A DNA stretch of 64,000 nt from assembly GCA_017410375.1 (NCBI GenBank), contig JAFQQW010000016.1, positions 62,001-126,000 of the forward strand. The letters are read 5' to 3'. The notes under the pieces are model-generated. The model saw only the letters and a list, made by a program, of their open reading frames with translations. It did no database searches and was not told the DNA's origin. A program made the position numbers and the translations under genes. Positions 10,901 to 17,026 of this stretch are shown here, piece after piece (the stretch's first letter is position 1; every line of letters starts with the position of its first letter). Source of the DNA: Clostridia bacterium. Its GTDB lineage: Bacteria > Bacillota > Clostridia > RGIG6154.

Positions 10901-11883
10901 ATACGGTTTTCACCTTTATTAAAATGGAAAAGACCGACCTTTTCCCATGCAAAACCGGGCTTGTTTACACCGTGGTTGCCAAGCTCTTTTGAAAGTGTTC
11001 CGTTGATTTCAAGTTGCATCGAACGTTTCTTCGCAGAACTTTCAGAAGGTGAACCGGTACGCGCCCATACATAATAATCCCCTTCTTCGAGAATATACGG
11101 TTTTGCTACAGCATCCACAACACTCGGAATATCACGATTATTCAAGCCATAAAGAAAGTAACCGAAAAAGAAATCACGCGCATCGCCCGTTACGTCCAGT
11201 CCACCACTTTGAACTGTCCAGGAACCGTGCTCCGAAAAACCATCGTAATTCAAACAATAAGAAACTTCATCGAAAGGGAAAACACTTGCATCATACGACA
11301 TGTTTGCACTGAACTGCAGGCAACTTGTGCGTTTTTCCACCGCATCCTTGTCAGTGGGTGTATAACCAGCATTATCCGTCAATATAATACAATCCATACG
11401 GCTGAACCCGTTACTGGAATGCAAAGTCATTTTATTAACAACGCCTTTGGTAAGATATACTTCACCAATGCACTCCCATTCCCAGATTAGATTTGTATTA
11501 GCTGTATCTTTGGTTGCGTATATGCCGGCTTTCTGATCAATCCAGCCATCATTAACCTGTACAGCTGTTGATCTTCCGCCCGGATCGGGTGGATACTCTG
11601 CCGCAAGCGCCCACACCTTGTATTCGCCATCTTTTTCTCCTTTGAAGTATGCCGAAGTTGTTGCACCTCCGGTGCCGGCGCGCATGGTTTGTGATCCATT
11701 ATTGTACCCATAACTGTGATCCATTGCTGTCCAACCGTTGTCAACCGTAAAGCTCGAATAATCCAAAAGGATATAGTCATAGCCGTCGCTTTGTGTTGCT
11801 GCCTGAACTGAAACAGTCAGAAAAAACATACAAAAAACAGCCACGACAAACAGCAAAAGTCGCCCTATCTTTTTCATATTCAT
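4960..11883 (-). CDS. Giant secreted multidomain protein with carbohydrate-binding-like modules and an (alpha/alpha)-toroid-like core
   Basis: 2307 residues with an N-terminal signal peptide (MNMKKIGRLLLFVVAVF..., cleavage near AQA-TQ). Two beta-sandwich modules resembling carbohydrate-binding modules lie at about 30-165 and 190-345 (repeated pattern EGDYYVWARTG ... INGTLSKELG ... RLNCIYIT). A long core at about 370-1480 contains alternating helices and aromatic loops: WWHGEIQWRPG at 1152, then GRFGTYPGYYLDRF near 1250. More CBM-like modules sit near 1600 and 1900, and a fibronectin type III domain at about 2121-2217. The core is clearly related to that of the 1629-residue protein at 53935-58824. 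I do not recognise a named family; the layout suggests a polysaccharide lyase or glycosidase, which is inference. No sortase motif or SLH domain was seen. Confidence 0.7.
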   Translation of the reverse strand: MNMKKIGRLLLFVVAVFCMFFLTVSVQAATQSDGYDYILLDYSSFTVDNGWTAMDHSYGYNNGSQTMRAGTGGATTSAYFKGEKDGEYKVWALAAEYPPDPGGRSTAVQVNDGWIDQKAGIYATKDTANTNLIWEWECIGEVYLTKGVVNKMTLHSSNGFSRMDCIILTDNAGYTPTDKDAVEKRTSCLQFSANMSYDASVFPFDEVSYCLNYDGFSEHGSWTVQSGGLDVTGDARDFFFGYFLYGLNNRDIPSVVDAVAKPYILEEGDYYVWARTGSPSESSAKKRSMQLEINGTLSKELGNHGVNKPGFAWEKVGLFHFNKGENRIVLKDLYAYFPRLNCIYITKEGSAQPSSYEDTFKTQYDFLNLTADNNDIMTLPAFVQDSSLTPSSTVSISNENITVNFYNVNDGKNSFVQNDVIYKGDKLKSRSDLFVRQLYRYGSASLIGHDRGSPQLQMSQIAPMTNGAGDWSGDTGWGIPNEKMWTNIGKFDASSTMVYNVKGETVKVKLNIPADGYYYGVTRGFAYDANYKRGYTVKVDGSYLKTGGATHYFNTTNAALKSYNFSYNTDPVYLKKGIVEVEMTSFNDAPMRTSFFSLIPAKDTAALDTIIAKLTNYNTAVSLLGGTALENSLAGTVPVTTTGYPHPITYDYVAHVNEPAYGYSTTDLTRMGKGQWLIPVSAEQTATNKVTVNYENDYIKAKEVWELSASDEEPKVTFSFTAKKRGHYSVVVPTHQQFVNSEYEYALAPMQYRGHGIPEKALLITEQYMYTPMVSVSLPEDNSVVSGKPITYGFTFEPSWIENRWVYKDDYEFGASMRGSVPSLENAIQPAIVAPAQGGRIGEFLVGESYAFKFRPIYRTGDWYESFEHVFTDLFEFRDYRENYYHSVTDAILNTSDLMMNDFYGGWDDNNMSFWDMEGRGFTSNSSPLAIVQRYLLSDDEEILRERAIPTIVSTMTRPTHFKSNLSTGGSQAGYVGSSSSWPTKVNNVPSSYFGASVVGGLYEMSNNSFTTAKTASEKLASNIEVETTVDGHHISDLVAMYKFTGDETYLSNARKVADNYLAYMEKNIQSESPVAYSAFAYVSYMPFLSGLIDIYEATGEQKYLDAAEYAGKVVLTLVWSIGMDGDRANEDMILNKNTVGTRPFMKDHNFWWHGEIQWRPGVGLNSNFEPTEVAEVSSSTHPLRQLGFDEIKEEIVPAWVPSRVGIGLEQPSTFYGQSLNMIMSNWAPDMMRLAEYTGNDLFEAASRNAIVGRFGTYPGYYLDRFVTLQMKENYHRESPVDISSVYWHHIPPFMSMIEDFVVAQAWNWSNKQIEFPSIRQQGYAYFNNNQYGHEPGKFFAEDNMWLWIDKDVVNVSSVNADWIAARKDGVMGIALMNASDKALTTEVKLGNKADSDFTGKVRLYNSDGSFKYVDAVNGKFTATIPGHDLVAAILYSEEITNPSFAYNNYTQVADTVTEVTHSDVTGGGFLLQMKPNIYFAHIFVQNTFKDETSMDGVSKIEIEYSFGDSSSTFKVSDSVYPFEKTIEAIDANSELPIHYIVKVYDEQGTLAKTSKKYTLTPMKLEYGEAKEFNGNTILLTGSNVQAQMSDSAPGNSWDHDDYILNDYGFYAQNAEDATVTISVPEDGSYYIYGNMRAGHSTYANKRFVQLSITQNGETQTVTDTSGNAYKFGYSADVQAKNDEIIADDYWDCGLGVMAPVPVRLEKGVAEITFDFGPYGGFDFFLLTDDHKVVEMLEAYRSYENMDIFKFRSSDSGLKAFLEGYMVLKASKPVISPVFTTYNSDDIVIRLSEADLKNNLYAYVHVNGTKLQDAYLVKELTDGTITLSGLSDGDKIQVSVQDDHGNLSELSEPISVQKLTASVRPETFAHLNTGSVYASVAEAEQAKALPDGYFVLMTQDNFNRDASVANKNDTDLFNGDKSNYYSNYSTTFLKAFSGEFVIPENEDNEARFYQFISSYLRAHNTGEVYTDSRRTQFILIDGKALTEDGLVEWNKGTSYNGTDAYGTNAYVFGSEYPHEFSTAGSTTPASDLSKNYPHSVVRTTAHLWGYSPAVYLEPGVHTVDVYTLGGSNWFNDLIITDDIGYDITKLLYGGLATRGSGWVDNYKNVLKPQYTDFVVPTFNANIQYKAGAANSVLSWTKATDAGSGSAGEVLAYKVEVLDSDNKSIFVCDTFETSVEIGNLKPGASYTVNVTAVDAFGNQTKVSSEIVASASAYSYIIGEQESQIVLNSAMDSSFAGNNIIYVVGYNTATGKLDSIVPYPVSVGTNETKTVTIVNPTRKPSVTYKLFVWNKKLKPLADFVVPAVQ

Positions 11884-11907
11884 CCTCCTATAAATTATAG
11901 TTAATTT

Positions 11908-11937
11908 ATTATATCATATTATTGAGATTTGTGTCAA
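11908..11937 (-). promoter_or_regulatory. Promoter of the 2307-residue protein gene
   Basis: Minus strand TTGACA (11937-11932), 18-bp spacer, TATAAT (11913-11908). AGGAGGATG follows before the start codon. Its -35 box faces the -35 box of the divergent ATP-grasp gene only 6 bp away. Confidence 0.8.
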
Positions 11938-11943
11938 TTCATA

Positions 11944-11972
11944 TTGACAAAAATGCAAATTTTTGTTAATAT
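11944..11972 (+). promoter_or_regulatory. Promoter of the ATP-grasp gene
   Basis: TTGACA (11944-11949), 17-bp spacer, TAATAT (11967-11972), followed by AAAGGAGAGG and the ATG at 11999. Confidence 0.8.
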
Positions 11973-11998
11973 TTTATAAAAAAGGAGAGGATATTTTT

Positions 11999-12820
11999 AT
12001 GCATGGATGTATTGTGTATAACCACAGTTTAAAAAGCGACTCTTATCTGGAAAATATTCAGCTTTTTTCAAATCAGACAGGTCTTCCTGCTATTTCCAAT
12101 CAGGAAATGATGTTTAACTGTTTTAACATCCCTCTATCTCCCACTTTTGATTTCTGCATTTTTCTGGATAAAGATATTACGCTTGCCCGTATTCTGGAAA
12201 AAAACAGAACCCGTGTCTATAATACAAGCAAAGCAATCGAAATATGTGATAATAAGGCTTATACGCATGTTGAAATAGAAAAATTTATCCAAACTCCTGA
12301 AACATTTATTGCGCCACTCACTTATTTTAATCATGAAGCCGTCGCCTCTCTCCCCTATCCTTTTGTTTTAAAAGAATGTTACGGCTCTTGGGGTGCACAA
12401 GTACACCTGATAAAAAACGATAACATGTATCATGAAACATTGAAAAAAATCGGAAACAAACCGTTTTTAATCCAGGAATACATAGAGGCAAACGGCACAG
12501 ATTACCGTCTGTATACAATAGGCGGAAAAGTAGTGAGCGCAATGCAACGCAAAAATGATCACGATTTCCGTGCAAACTGTGAATTAGGTGGTGTTGCATC
12601 CAAAATCACACCTGATAGTGATATGATTCAGATGGCAGAAAAAGCATCCGAAATTCTACAGTTGGACTTTGGTGGTATTGATTTGATGCGTGATAAAGAA
12701 GGCAAATTATACTTTGTCGAAGCAAATTCCTCAGCGCAGATCGTACAGCTTCAAAAAACAACAGGTATAAATATTCCCGAACAAATTATGCACCATATAA
12801 AAAAAGACCTTGACTTTTAA
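11999..12820 (+). CDS. RimK/LysX-like ATP-grasp ligase
   Basis: 273 residues from the ATG at 11999, which follows AAAGGAGAGG; an upstream TTG in frame lies inside the promoter and is not used. The fold is that of RimK-type ATP-grasp enzymes, which ligate an amino acid or other amine to a carboxylate through an acyl phosphate. Visible features: an N-terminal substrate domain to about residue 95, the ATP-binding lysine in YPFVLKECYGSWGAQV, the hinge FLIQEYIE, the R-rich DYRLYTIGGKVVSAMQR strand, and the metal-binding end DFGGIDLMRD ... YFVEANSSAQI. In this family the final motif is usually ExNxxP; here it is EANSSAQI. No partner gene is next to it, so the substrate cannot be told. Confidence 0.82.
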   Translation: MHGCIVYNHSLKSDSYLENIQLFSNQTGLPAISNQEMMFNCFNIPLSPTFDFCIFLDKDITLARILEKNRTRVYNTSKAIEICDNKAYTHVEIEKFIQTPETFIAPLTYFNHEAVASLPYPFVLKECYGSWGAQVHLIKNDNMYHETLKKIGNKPFLIQEYIEANGTDYRLYTIGGKVVSAMQRKNDHDFRANCELGGVASKITPDSDMIQMAEKASEILQLDFGGIDLMRDKEGKLYFVEANSSAQIVQLQKTTGINIPEQIMHHIKKDLDF

Positions 12821-12839
12821 ATCTTTTTTGTGCTATAAT
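12810..12839 (+). promoter_or_regulatory. Promoter of tRNA-Leu, starting inside the ATP-grasp stop region
   Basis: TTGACT (12810-12815), 18-bp spacer, TATAAT (12834-12839). The tRNA begins 11 bases after the -10 box. The -35 box lies within the last codons of the ATP-grasp gene. Confidence 0.8.
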
Positions 12840-12849
12840 AACAAAGCAC

Positions 12850-12932
12850 GCGGATGTGATGGAATTGGCAGACATGCAAGATTTAGGTTCTTGTGCGCAA
12901 GCGTGGGGGTTCAAGTCCCTTCATCCGCACCA
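12850..12932 (+). tRNA. tRNA-Leu (anticodon TAG)
   Basis: Cloverleaf with acceptor stem GCGGATG / CATCCGC, anticodon stem CAAGA / TCTTG around loop TTTAGGT (anticodon TAG), a short class II variable arm, T arm GGGGGTTCAAGTCCC, and encoded CCA at 12930-12932. Reads CUA leucine codons. Confidence 0.95.
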
Positions 12933-12933
12933 G

Positions 12934-12973
12934 AAAAACCGACAGTAATCGACAGATTTCTGTCGGTTTTTTA
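12934..12973 (+). terminator. Terminator of tRNA-Leu, first copy of a duplicated hairpin
   Basis: AAAAACCGACAG ... CTGTCGGTTTTTT hairpin right after the tRNA CCA. A near-identical copy at 13219-13256 has the outermost pair of the stem switched (C-G to G-C). Confidence 0.85.
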
Positions 12974-13172
12974 GCTAAATTCGCTTGACGGCGAGCTAAA
13001 TGTGCAAAGGCACGCTAAATTACTTCGTAGCTAAATTGACCTTCGGTCAGCTATTTGCGAATTTAATTTAGCTGTTTCGTTAGAAACAATTTAGCTATTG
13101 CGAAGCAATAATTCCGCTTTGCAATTTATTGCAAAATTTAGCTAATACGAATTTATGACGGCTGAAAGCATT
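12971..13172. repeat. Hairpin array, module 1 (AGCTAAATT core)
   Basis: No gene here. The core AGCTAAATT occurs several times (near 12972, 12994, 13014, 13029) and in inverted form AATTTAGCT (near 13066, 13089, 13136). Each pair of cores is separated by a short perfect hairpin with a 3-6 base loop and its own stem: TCGC/GCGA, GTGC/GCAC, TAC/GTA, TGACC/GGTCA, GTTTC/GAAAC, ATTGC/GCAAT. The whole array could fold as one long stem with many small arms. Confidence 0.8.
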
Positions 13173-13218
13173 GATATAACTGTGTTTTTGCGTAAATCCT
13201 ATAACAATATCCACACCA
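13173..13218 (+). repeat. Repeat unit ending in CACACCA, copy 1
   Basis: About 46 bases that align with 13457-13502 (shared blocks TAAATCCTATAACA and CACACCA). Like the tRNA-Leu 3' end, each copy ends in CCA and is followed directly by a terminator-like hairpin, which suggests decayed tRNA 3' ends. Confidence 0.55.
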
Positions 13219-13256
13219 GAAAAAGCGACAGTAATCGACAGATTTCTGTCGCTTTT
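13219..13256 (+). terminator. Second copy of the tRNA-Leu terminator hairpin
   Basis: AAAAAGCGACAG ... CTGTCGCTTTTT; the same hairpin and loop as at 12934-12973, with one compensating base-pair change in the stem. Confidence 0.75.
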
Positions 13257-13440
13257 TCAACGAAATACACCTGACGGCGTGTGAAATATTGCTACGCAAC
13301 ATGAAATAGCTTCGCTGTGAAATATTTGCTTTGCAAATGTTAAAGGCGTATTTCATTTCACAGAAAACAAAGTTTTCTATTTCACAATTTACGCAGTAAA
13401 TTATTTTATATCGAGCAAAGCAAGATATTTCATTTAAAGT
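13257..13440. repeat. Hairpin array, module 2 (GTGAAATA core)
   Basis: Same design as module 1 with another core. GAAATA or GTGAAATA occurs near 13262, 13281, 13302 and 13318, and inverted as TATTTCA near 13349, 13379 and 13427. Between cores are hairpins with stems ACAC/GTGT, TTGC/GCAA, AGC/GCT, TTTGC/GCAAA, GAAAAC/GTTTTC and AATTTAC/GTAAATT. No coding potential seen. Confidence 0.8.
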
Positions 13441-13456
13441 ATTTACCAAAACCCTT

Positions 13457-13502
13457 GCTATTACTGCATTTTAAAATAAATCCTATAACATCACTCACAC
13501 CA
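13457..13502 (+). repeat. Repeat unit ending in CACACCA, copy 2
   Basis: Second copy of the unit at 13173-13218, about 284 bases downstream, again followed by a terminator-like hairpin. Confidence 0.55.
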
Positions 13503-13527
13503 AGTCACCCAATGAGGGTGACTTTTT
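13503..13527 (+). terminator. Third terminator-like hairpin after a CACACCA
   Basis: GTCACCC / GGGTGAC stem with AATGA loop, followed by TTTTTT. Confidence 0.75.
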
Positions 13528-13700
13528 TGTTTTGCGGGACTTGAACCCTAAGAGGGCAACGAACGTTAAGAAAACGATTGATAATCGTTTTTAGTAAGTT
13601 GGTGCGATGACGGGTGCCGAAATTGTAAAATTTCGACATATAACTTAATCATAAAATCCTTTTACTTGATGTCAAAAAAAGAAGAAAAACGGATGCTGAT
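13528..13700. other. Non-coding stretch with an inverted T-arm fragment and two hairpins
   Basis: Bases 13536-13548 read, on the minus strand, GGGTTCAAGTCCC, identical to the T arm of the nearby tRNA-Leu. Further hairpins: AAAACGATT/AATCGTTTT near 13572-13593 and GAAATT/AATTTC near 13619-13634. No gene seen. Confidence 0.5.
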
Positions 13701-13703
13701 GTA

Positions 13704-13732
13704 TTGACACAACAGATTGTCTGTGTTATAAT
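13704..13732 (+). promoter_or_regulatory. Promoter of the pyruvate formate-lyase operon
   Basis: Perfect consensus: TTGACA (13704-13709), 17-bp spacer, TATAAT (13727-13732). Between the boxes is an imperfect dyad, ACAACAGA-ttg-TCTGTGT, a possible operator. GGGAGG lies before the ATG at 13784. Confidence 0.85.
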
Positions 13733-13783
13733 AAACAATAACAAGGTATTGTATTTTTTGCGTGTCCGGGAGGTTGGATAAAC

Positions 13784-15817
13784 ATGGAAACAGCATGGAA
13801 AGAATTTATAGACGGCATCTGGCAAAAAGAGATAAACGTCCGTGATTTTATTCAAAAAAATTATACCCCTTACGAAGGTGATGATTCTTTTTTAACCGAA
13901 GCAACTGAAGACACAAATACCCTTTGGGCACAGGTTATGGATCTTAGTAAAAAAGAACAGGAAGCCGGCGGCGTACTGGAAATGGATACGAAAATTATTT
14001 CGGGCATCACCTCGCATGGACCGGGTTATTTAGATAAAACAAAAGAAAAAATTGTGGGTTTTCAGACTGACAAACCTTTTAAGCGCGCGCTCCAACCCTA
14101 CGGCGGTATCCGAATGGCAGAAAAAGCGTGTGCCGATAATGGCTATCAGATTGATCCTGAAATCAGCGATTTTTTCAAAACGCACAGAAAAACACATAAC
14201 GCAGGTGTTTTTGATGCATATACACCCGAAATGCGTGCTTGTCGTTCTAGCCATATCATTACAGGTCTTCCGGACGCTTACGGAAGAGGTCGTATTATCG
14301 GCGATTACAGACGTGTAGCACTTTACGGCGTTGATCACCTGATACAGGATAAAATCAAACAAAAAGACAGCACACGAATCATAATGTATTCCGATGTTAT
14401 TCGTGACCGCGAAGAATTGTCCGAGCAAATTCGCGCGTTGGAAGAATTGAAAAAACTGGGCGAAATCTATGGGTTTGATATCAGTCGTCCTGCAAAAAAC
14501 ACTAAAGAAGCTATCCAATGGCTGTACTTTGGTTACCTTGCTGCAATCAAGGAACAAAACGGTGCAGCAATGTCACTTGGCAGAACATCAACATTCCTTG
14601 ACATTTACGCAGAACGCGATTTAAAGAACGGTGTTTTCACAGAAACCGAAATTCAGGAAATGGTTGACCATTTTGTTATGAAGCTTCGCTTAGTAAAATT
14701 TGCGCGTACCCCCGAGTACAACGCTCTGTTTTCAGGCGATCCCACATGGGTAACTGAATCCATCGGCGGTGTCGGCATTGACGGAAGACCTCTTGTTACA
14801 AAGATGTCTTTCAGATATCTTCACACCCTCCATAATTTAGGTACCGCACCCGAGCCAAATCTCACGGTACTTTGGTCCACTCGCCTGCCACAAAAATTTA
14901 AGGAGTTTTGTGCTAAAACATCTATCGAATCTTCCTCTGTACAATACGAAAATGACGATTTAATGCGTGTAACCCATGGTGACGATTATGCAATTGCCTG
15001 TTGCGTATCTTCCATGCGTGTCGGCAAAGAAATGCAGTTTTTCGGCGCGCGTGCGAATTTAGCAAAATGCTTATTATACGCAATCAACGGCGGTATTGAC
15101 GAAATCAGCAAAAAGCAGGTTGGCCCGAAATTCCGACCGATTGAAACAGAATATCTTGACTATGATGAAGTTATGGAAAAATTCCACGATATGATGAAAT
15201 GGCTGGCTCAGGTTTATGTAAACATGCTGAACATCATTCATTATATGCATGACAAATATTGCTATGAAAGATTACAAATGGCTCTCCATGACAAAAAAGT
15301 GACCCGCTGGTTCGCAACCGGTATCGCAGGTTTGTCTGTAGTTGCCGATTCCCTGTCGGCAATTAAATACGCAAAAGTAAAAACAGTCCGTGATGAAAAC
15401 GGTGTTGTTGTTGACTATGTCACCGAAGGCGATTTCCCGAAATACGGAAACGATGATGACCGCGTGGATGAAATTGCGAGAGACATTGTACACACATTCA
15501 TGAGCTATGTGAAAGGCAACCACACTTACCGCGGTGGTATCCCGACCACGTCTATTCTGACCATCACTTCAAATGTTGTGTATGGCAAAAACACAGGCCC
15601 CACCCCTGACGGCAGAAAGGCAGGCCAGGCGTTCGCCCCGGGCGCTAACCCAATGCATGGGCGCGATAAAAACGGTGCTGTAGCGAGTCTTGCTTCTGTC
15701 GCAAAGCTTTCCTTCAGCGATGCACAGGACGGTATTTCAAACACCTTCTCCGTTATTCCTGATGCGTTGGGAAAAGAAGATATTGAAATCTATTACGATG
15801 ACAGCACTGAGGTATAA
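13784..15817 (+). CDS. pflB: Pyruvate formate-lyase catalytic core lacking the glycyl radical domain
   Basis: 677 residues, against about 750-760 in classical PFL. The enzyme converts pyruvate and CoA to formate and acetyl-CoA. The catalytic cysteine pair C406-C407 is present in [10 protein letters not shown], and the active-site region [20 protein letters not shown] and [22 protein letters not shown] are well kept. The sequence matches PFL to about [15 protein letters not shown], then ends in a short unrelated tail ([12 protein letters not shown]). The missing part, with the radical glycine, is encoded 215 bases downstream as a separate gene. The reading frame is intact and the stop is followed by a new start, so this looks like a real split rather than a frameshift. 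The specific substrate (pyruvate rather than 2-ketobutyrate) is inferred from similarity. Confidence 0.9.
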   Translation: METAWKEFIDGIWQKEINVRDFIQKNYTPYEGDDSFLTEATEDTNTLWAQVMDLSKKEQEAGGVLEMDTKIISGITSHGPGYLDKTKEKIVGFQTDKPFKRALQPYGGIRMAEKACADNGYQIDPEISDFFKTHRKTHNAGVFDAYTPEMRACRSSHIITGLPDAYGRGRIIGDYRRVALYGVDHLIQDKIKQKDSTRIIMYSDVIRDREELSEQIRALEELKKLGEIYGFDISRPAKNTKEAIQWLYFGYLAAIKEQNGAAMSLGRTSTFLDIYAERDLKNGVFTETEIQEMVDHFVMKLRLVKFARTPEYNALFSGDPTWVTESIGGVGIDGRPLVTKMSFRYLHTLHNLGTAPEPNLTVLWSTRLPQKFKEFCAKTSIESSSVQYENDDLMRVTHGDDYAIACCVSSMRVGKEMQFFGARANLAKCLLYAINGGIDEISKKQVGPKFRPIETEYLDYDEVMEKFHDMMKWLAQVYVNMLNIIHYMHDKYCYERLQMALHDKKVTRWFATGIAGLSVVADSLSAIKYAKVKTVRDENGVVVDYVTEGDFPKYGNDDDRVDEIARDIVHTFMSYVKGNHTYRGGIPTTSILTITSNVVYGKNTGPTPDGRKAGQAFAPGANPMHGRDKNGAVASLASVAKLSFSDAQDGISNTFSVIPDALGKEDIEIYYDDSTEV

Positions 15818-15819
15818 CC

Positions 15820-16011
15820 ATGACTGATAAAAAGCACATTGAAGACCTTGTAAACAAATTGGACAGCCTCTTTTCGGAGGGTGTTGGGCATGTAGATTTA
15901 GACTTTAAAAATAACTCCCAGACGGTTTTTACCACAAAAAGCTATAATGAATGCAACGACGGCAAAAATGCTTGTGGAATTCCTAACGAGCATTTTTCAG
16001 ATGATGAATAA
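15820..16011 (+). CDS. Small acidic protein between the two halves of pyruvate formate-lyase
   Basis: 63 residues; I recognise no family. Its ATG lies 2 bases after the pflB stop, with GAGG 7 bases upstream inside the end of pflB, so translation is probably coupled. The protein is rich in Asp, Glu and Asn, has an amphipathic N-terminal segment (EDLVNKLDSLFSEGVGHVDLDF) and two cysteines near the C-terminus (NECNDGKNACG). No signal peptide or membrane segment. Its place between core and radical subunit suggests a bridging or accessory role, which is inference. Confidence 0.65.
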   Translation: MTDKKHIEDLVNKLDSLFSEGVGHVDLDFKNNSQTVFTTKSYNECNDGKNACGIPNEHFSDDE

Positions 16012-16032
16012 TAAAACGAAAGGATGATTTGA

Positions 16033-16278
16033 ATGAGCAAACCTACCAAACAACAGATTGAAAACTTAGCTTCCATGATTGACGGATATGTTGAAAGCAA
16101 CGGGCACCACCTGAACGTAAATGTTTTTACCCGAGAAACTTTATTGGATGCTCAACAGCATCCGGAAAAATACCCGCAGCTTACTGTTCGTGTTTCGGGC
16201 TACGCAGTAAACTTCCACAAGCTGACCCGTGAACAACAGGATGAAGTTATTTCCAGAACATTCCATGAACACATGTAA
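16033..16278 (+). CDS. Stand-alone glycyl radical subunit of pyruvate formate-lyase (GrcA-like)
   Basis: 81 residues that match the C-terminal domain of PFL and the repair protein GrcA/YfiD. The radical motif RVSGYAV holds Gly56; the upstream strand [27 protein letters not shown] and the end [15 protein letters not shown] are typical. AAAGGATG lies 7 bases before the ATG. Since the adjacent core lacks this domain, here it should be an essential subunit rather than a spare part as in E. coli. It overlaps the start of the activase gene by 14 bases, so the two are probably translationally coupled. Confidence 0.92.
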   Translation: MSKPTKQQIENLASMIDGYVESNGHHLNVNVFTRETLLDAQQHPEKYPQLTVRVSGYAVNFHKLTREQQDEVISRTFHEHM

Positions 16279-17005
16279 CAAAACCGGTCGAATCCATTCT
16301 CTCGAAACCTTCGGAACGGTTGACGGTCCCGGCATACGTTTTGTTGTGTTTCTGCAAGGTTGTCCTATGCGGTGTAAATACTGTCATAACCCCGACACAT
16401 GGGCTATTAATGACGGAACCGAAATGACAGTTACCGAGATTATAGATAAACTGAAAAAGAACCTTGCTTTTTATAAAAATGGTGGCATAACCGTCTCCGG
16501 CGGAGAACCACTGATGCAAATCGAATTTGTAACCGCACTCTTTTCGGCGGCAAAAAAAATCGGTGTGCATACAGCTTTAGACACCAGCGGTGTTTTGTTT
16601 GACACTTCAAATAAAAATGCGTATGAGGCGTTGCTGTCCGTTACAGACCTTGTTCTTTTGGATATCAAGCAGATGGATTCTGAAAAACATAAAGAATTAT
16701 GCGGTTTTGACAATAAAAATGTGTTGAATTTTACAAAATTTCTTTCTGAAATAAAGGTGGATGTTCAAATCCGCTATGTACTCGTTCCGGGGCACACAGA
16801 CTCGGAGGACGACTTAAAGAAGCTGGGGATTTTTCTCTCGGAATTACAAAATGTAAAAGCTTTAGAAGTTCTTCCGTATCATACGATGGGTGTAAAAAAA
16901 TATGAGGAACTTGGCATTCCCTATCCTTTGCAAGATGTTTTACCGGCAACAAAAGAGTCTGCTTTAGAAGCTCGACAAATTATTTTGGAGAATATGAAAA
17001 AGTGA
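16265..17005 (+). CDS. pflA: Pyruvate formate-lyase activating enzyme (radical SAM)
   Basis: 246 residues from the ATG at 16265, which aligns with the usual N-terminus ([26 protein letters not shown]). The radical SAM motif CPMRCKYC places the [4Fe-4S] ligands at C33, C37 and C40, and the SAM-binding GGEP motif follows (VSGGEPLMQ). It abstracts hydrogen from the radical glycine, here on the separate small subunit. Earlier in-frame starts at 16229 and 16241 lie deeper in the upstream gene and are less likely. Last gene of the operon; a hairpin terminator overlaps its stop. Confidence 0.93.
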   Translation: MNTCNKTGRIHSLETFGTVDGPGIRFVVFLQGCPMRCKYCHNPDTWAINDGTEMTVTEIIDKLKKNLAFYKNGGITVSGGEPLMQIEFVTALFSAAKKIGVHTALDTSGVLFDTSNKNAYEALLSVTDLVLLDIKQMDSEKHKELCGFDNKNVLNFTKFLSEIKVDVQIRYVLVPGHTDSEDDLKKLGIFLSELQNVKALEVLPYHTMGVKKYEELGIPYPLQDVLPATKESALEARQIILENMKK

Positions 17006-17026
17006 AGCAATTGCTTCACTTTTTTG
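17000..17026. terminator. Shared terminator of pflA and uvrC
   Basis: AAAGTGAAGCAA / TTGCTTCACTTTTTT hairpin that overlaps the stop codons of both converging genes. Confidence 0.85.

Noticed and set aside
12971-13440. Possible CRISPR array
   Set aside because: Repeats are only 8-10 bases, spacers are self-complementary hairpins, cores invert midway, and no cas gene is present.
13153-13449. Minus-strand open frame of 98 codons in the hairpin region
   Set aside because: It spans the repeat modules, has no ribosome site and a composition set by the hairpins.
15800-16040. Frameshift or sequencing error explaining the short pflB
   Set aside because: The gap holds a separate small gene with its own ribosome site, and the radical domain has its own ATG and AAAGGATG site, so one or two base changes would not restore a normal PFL.
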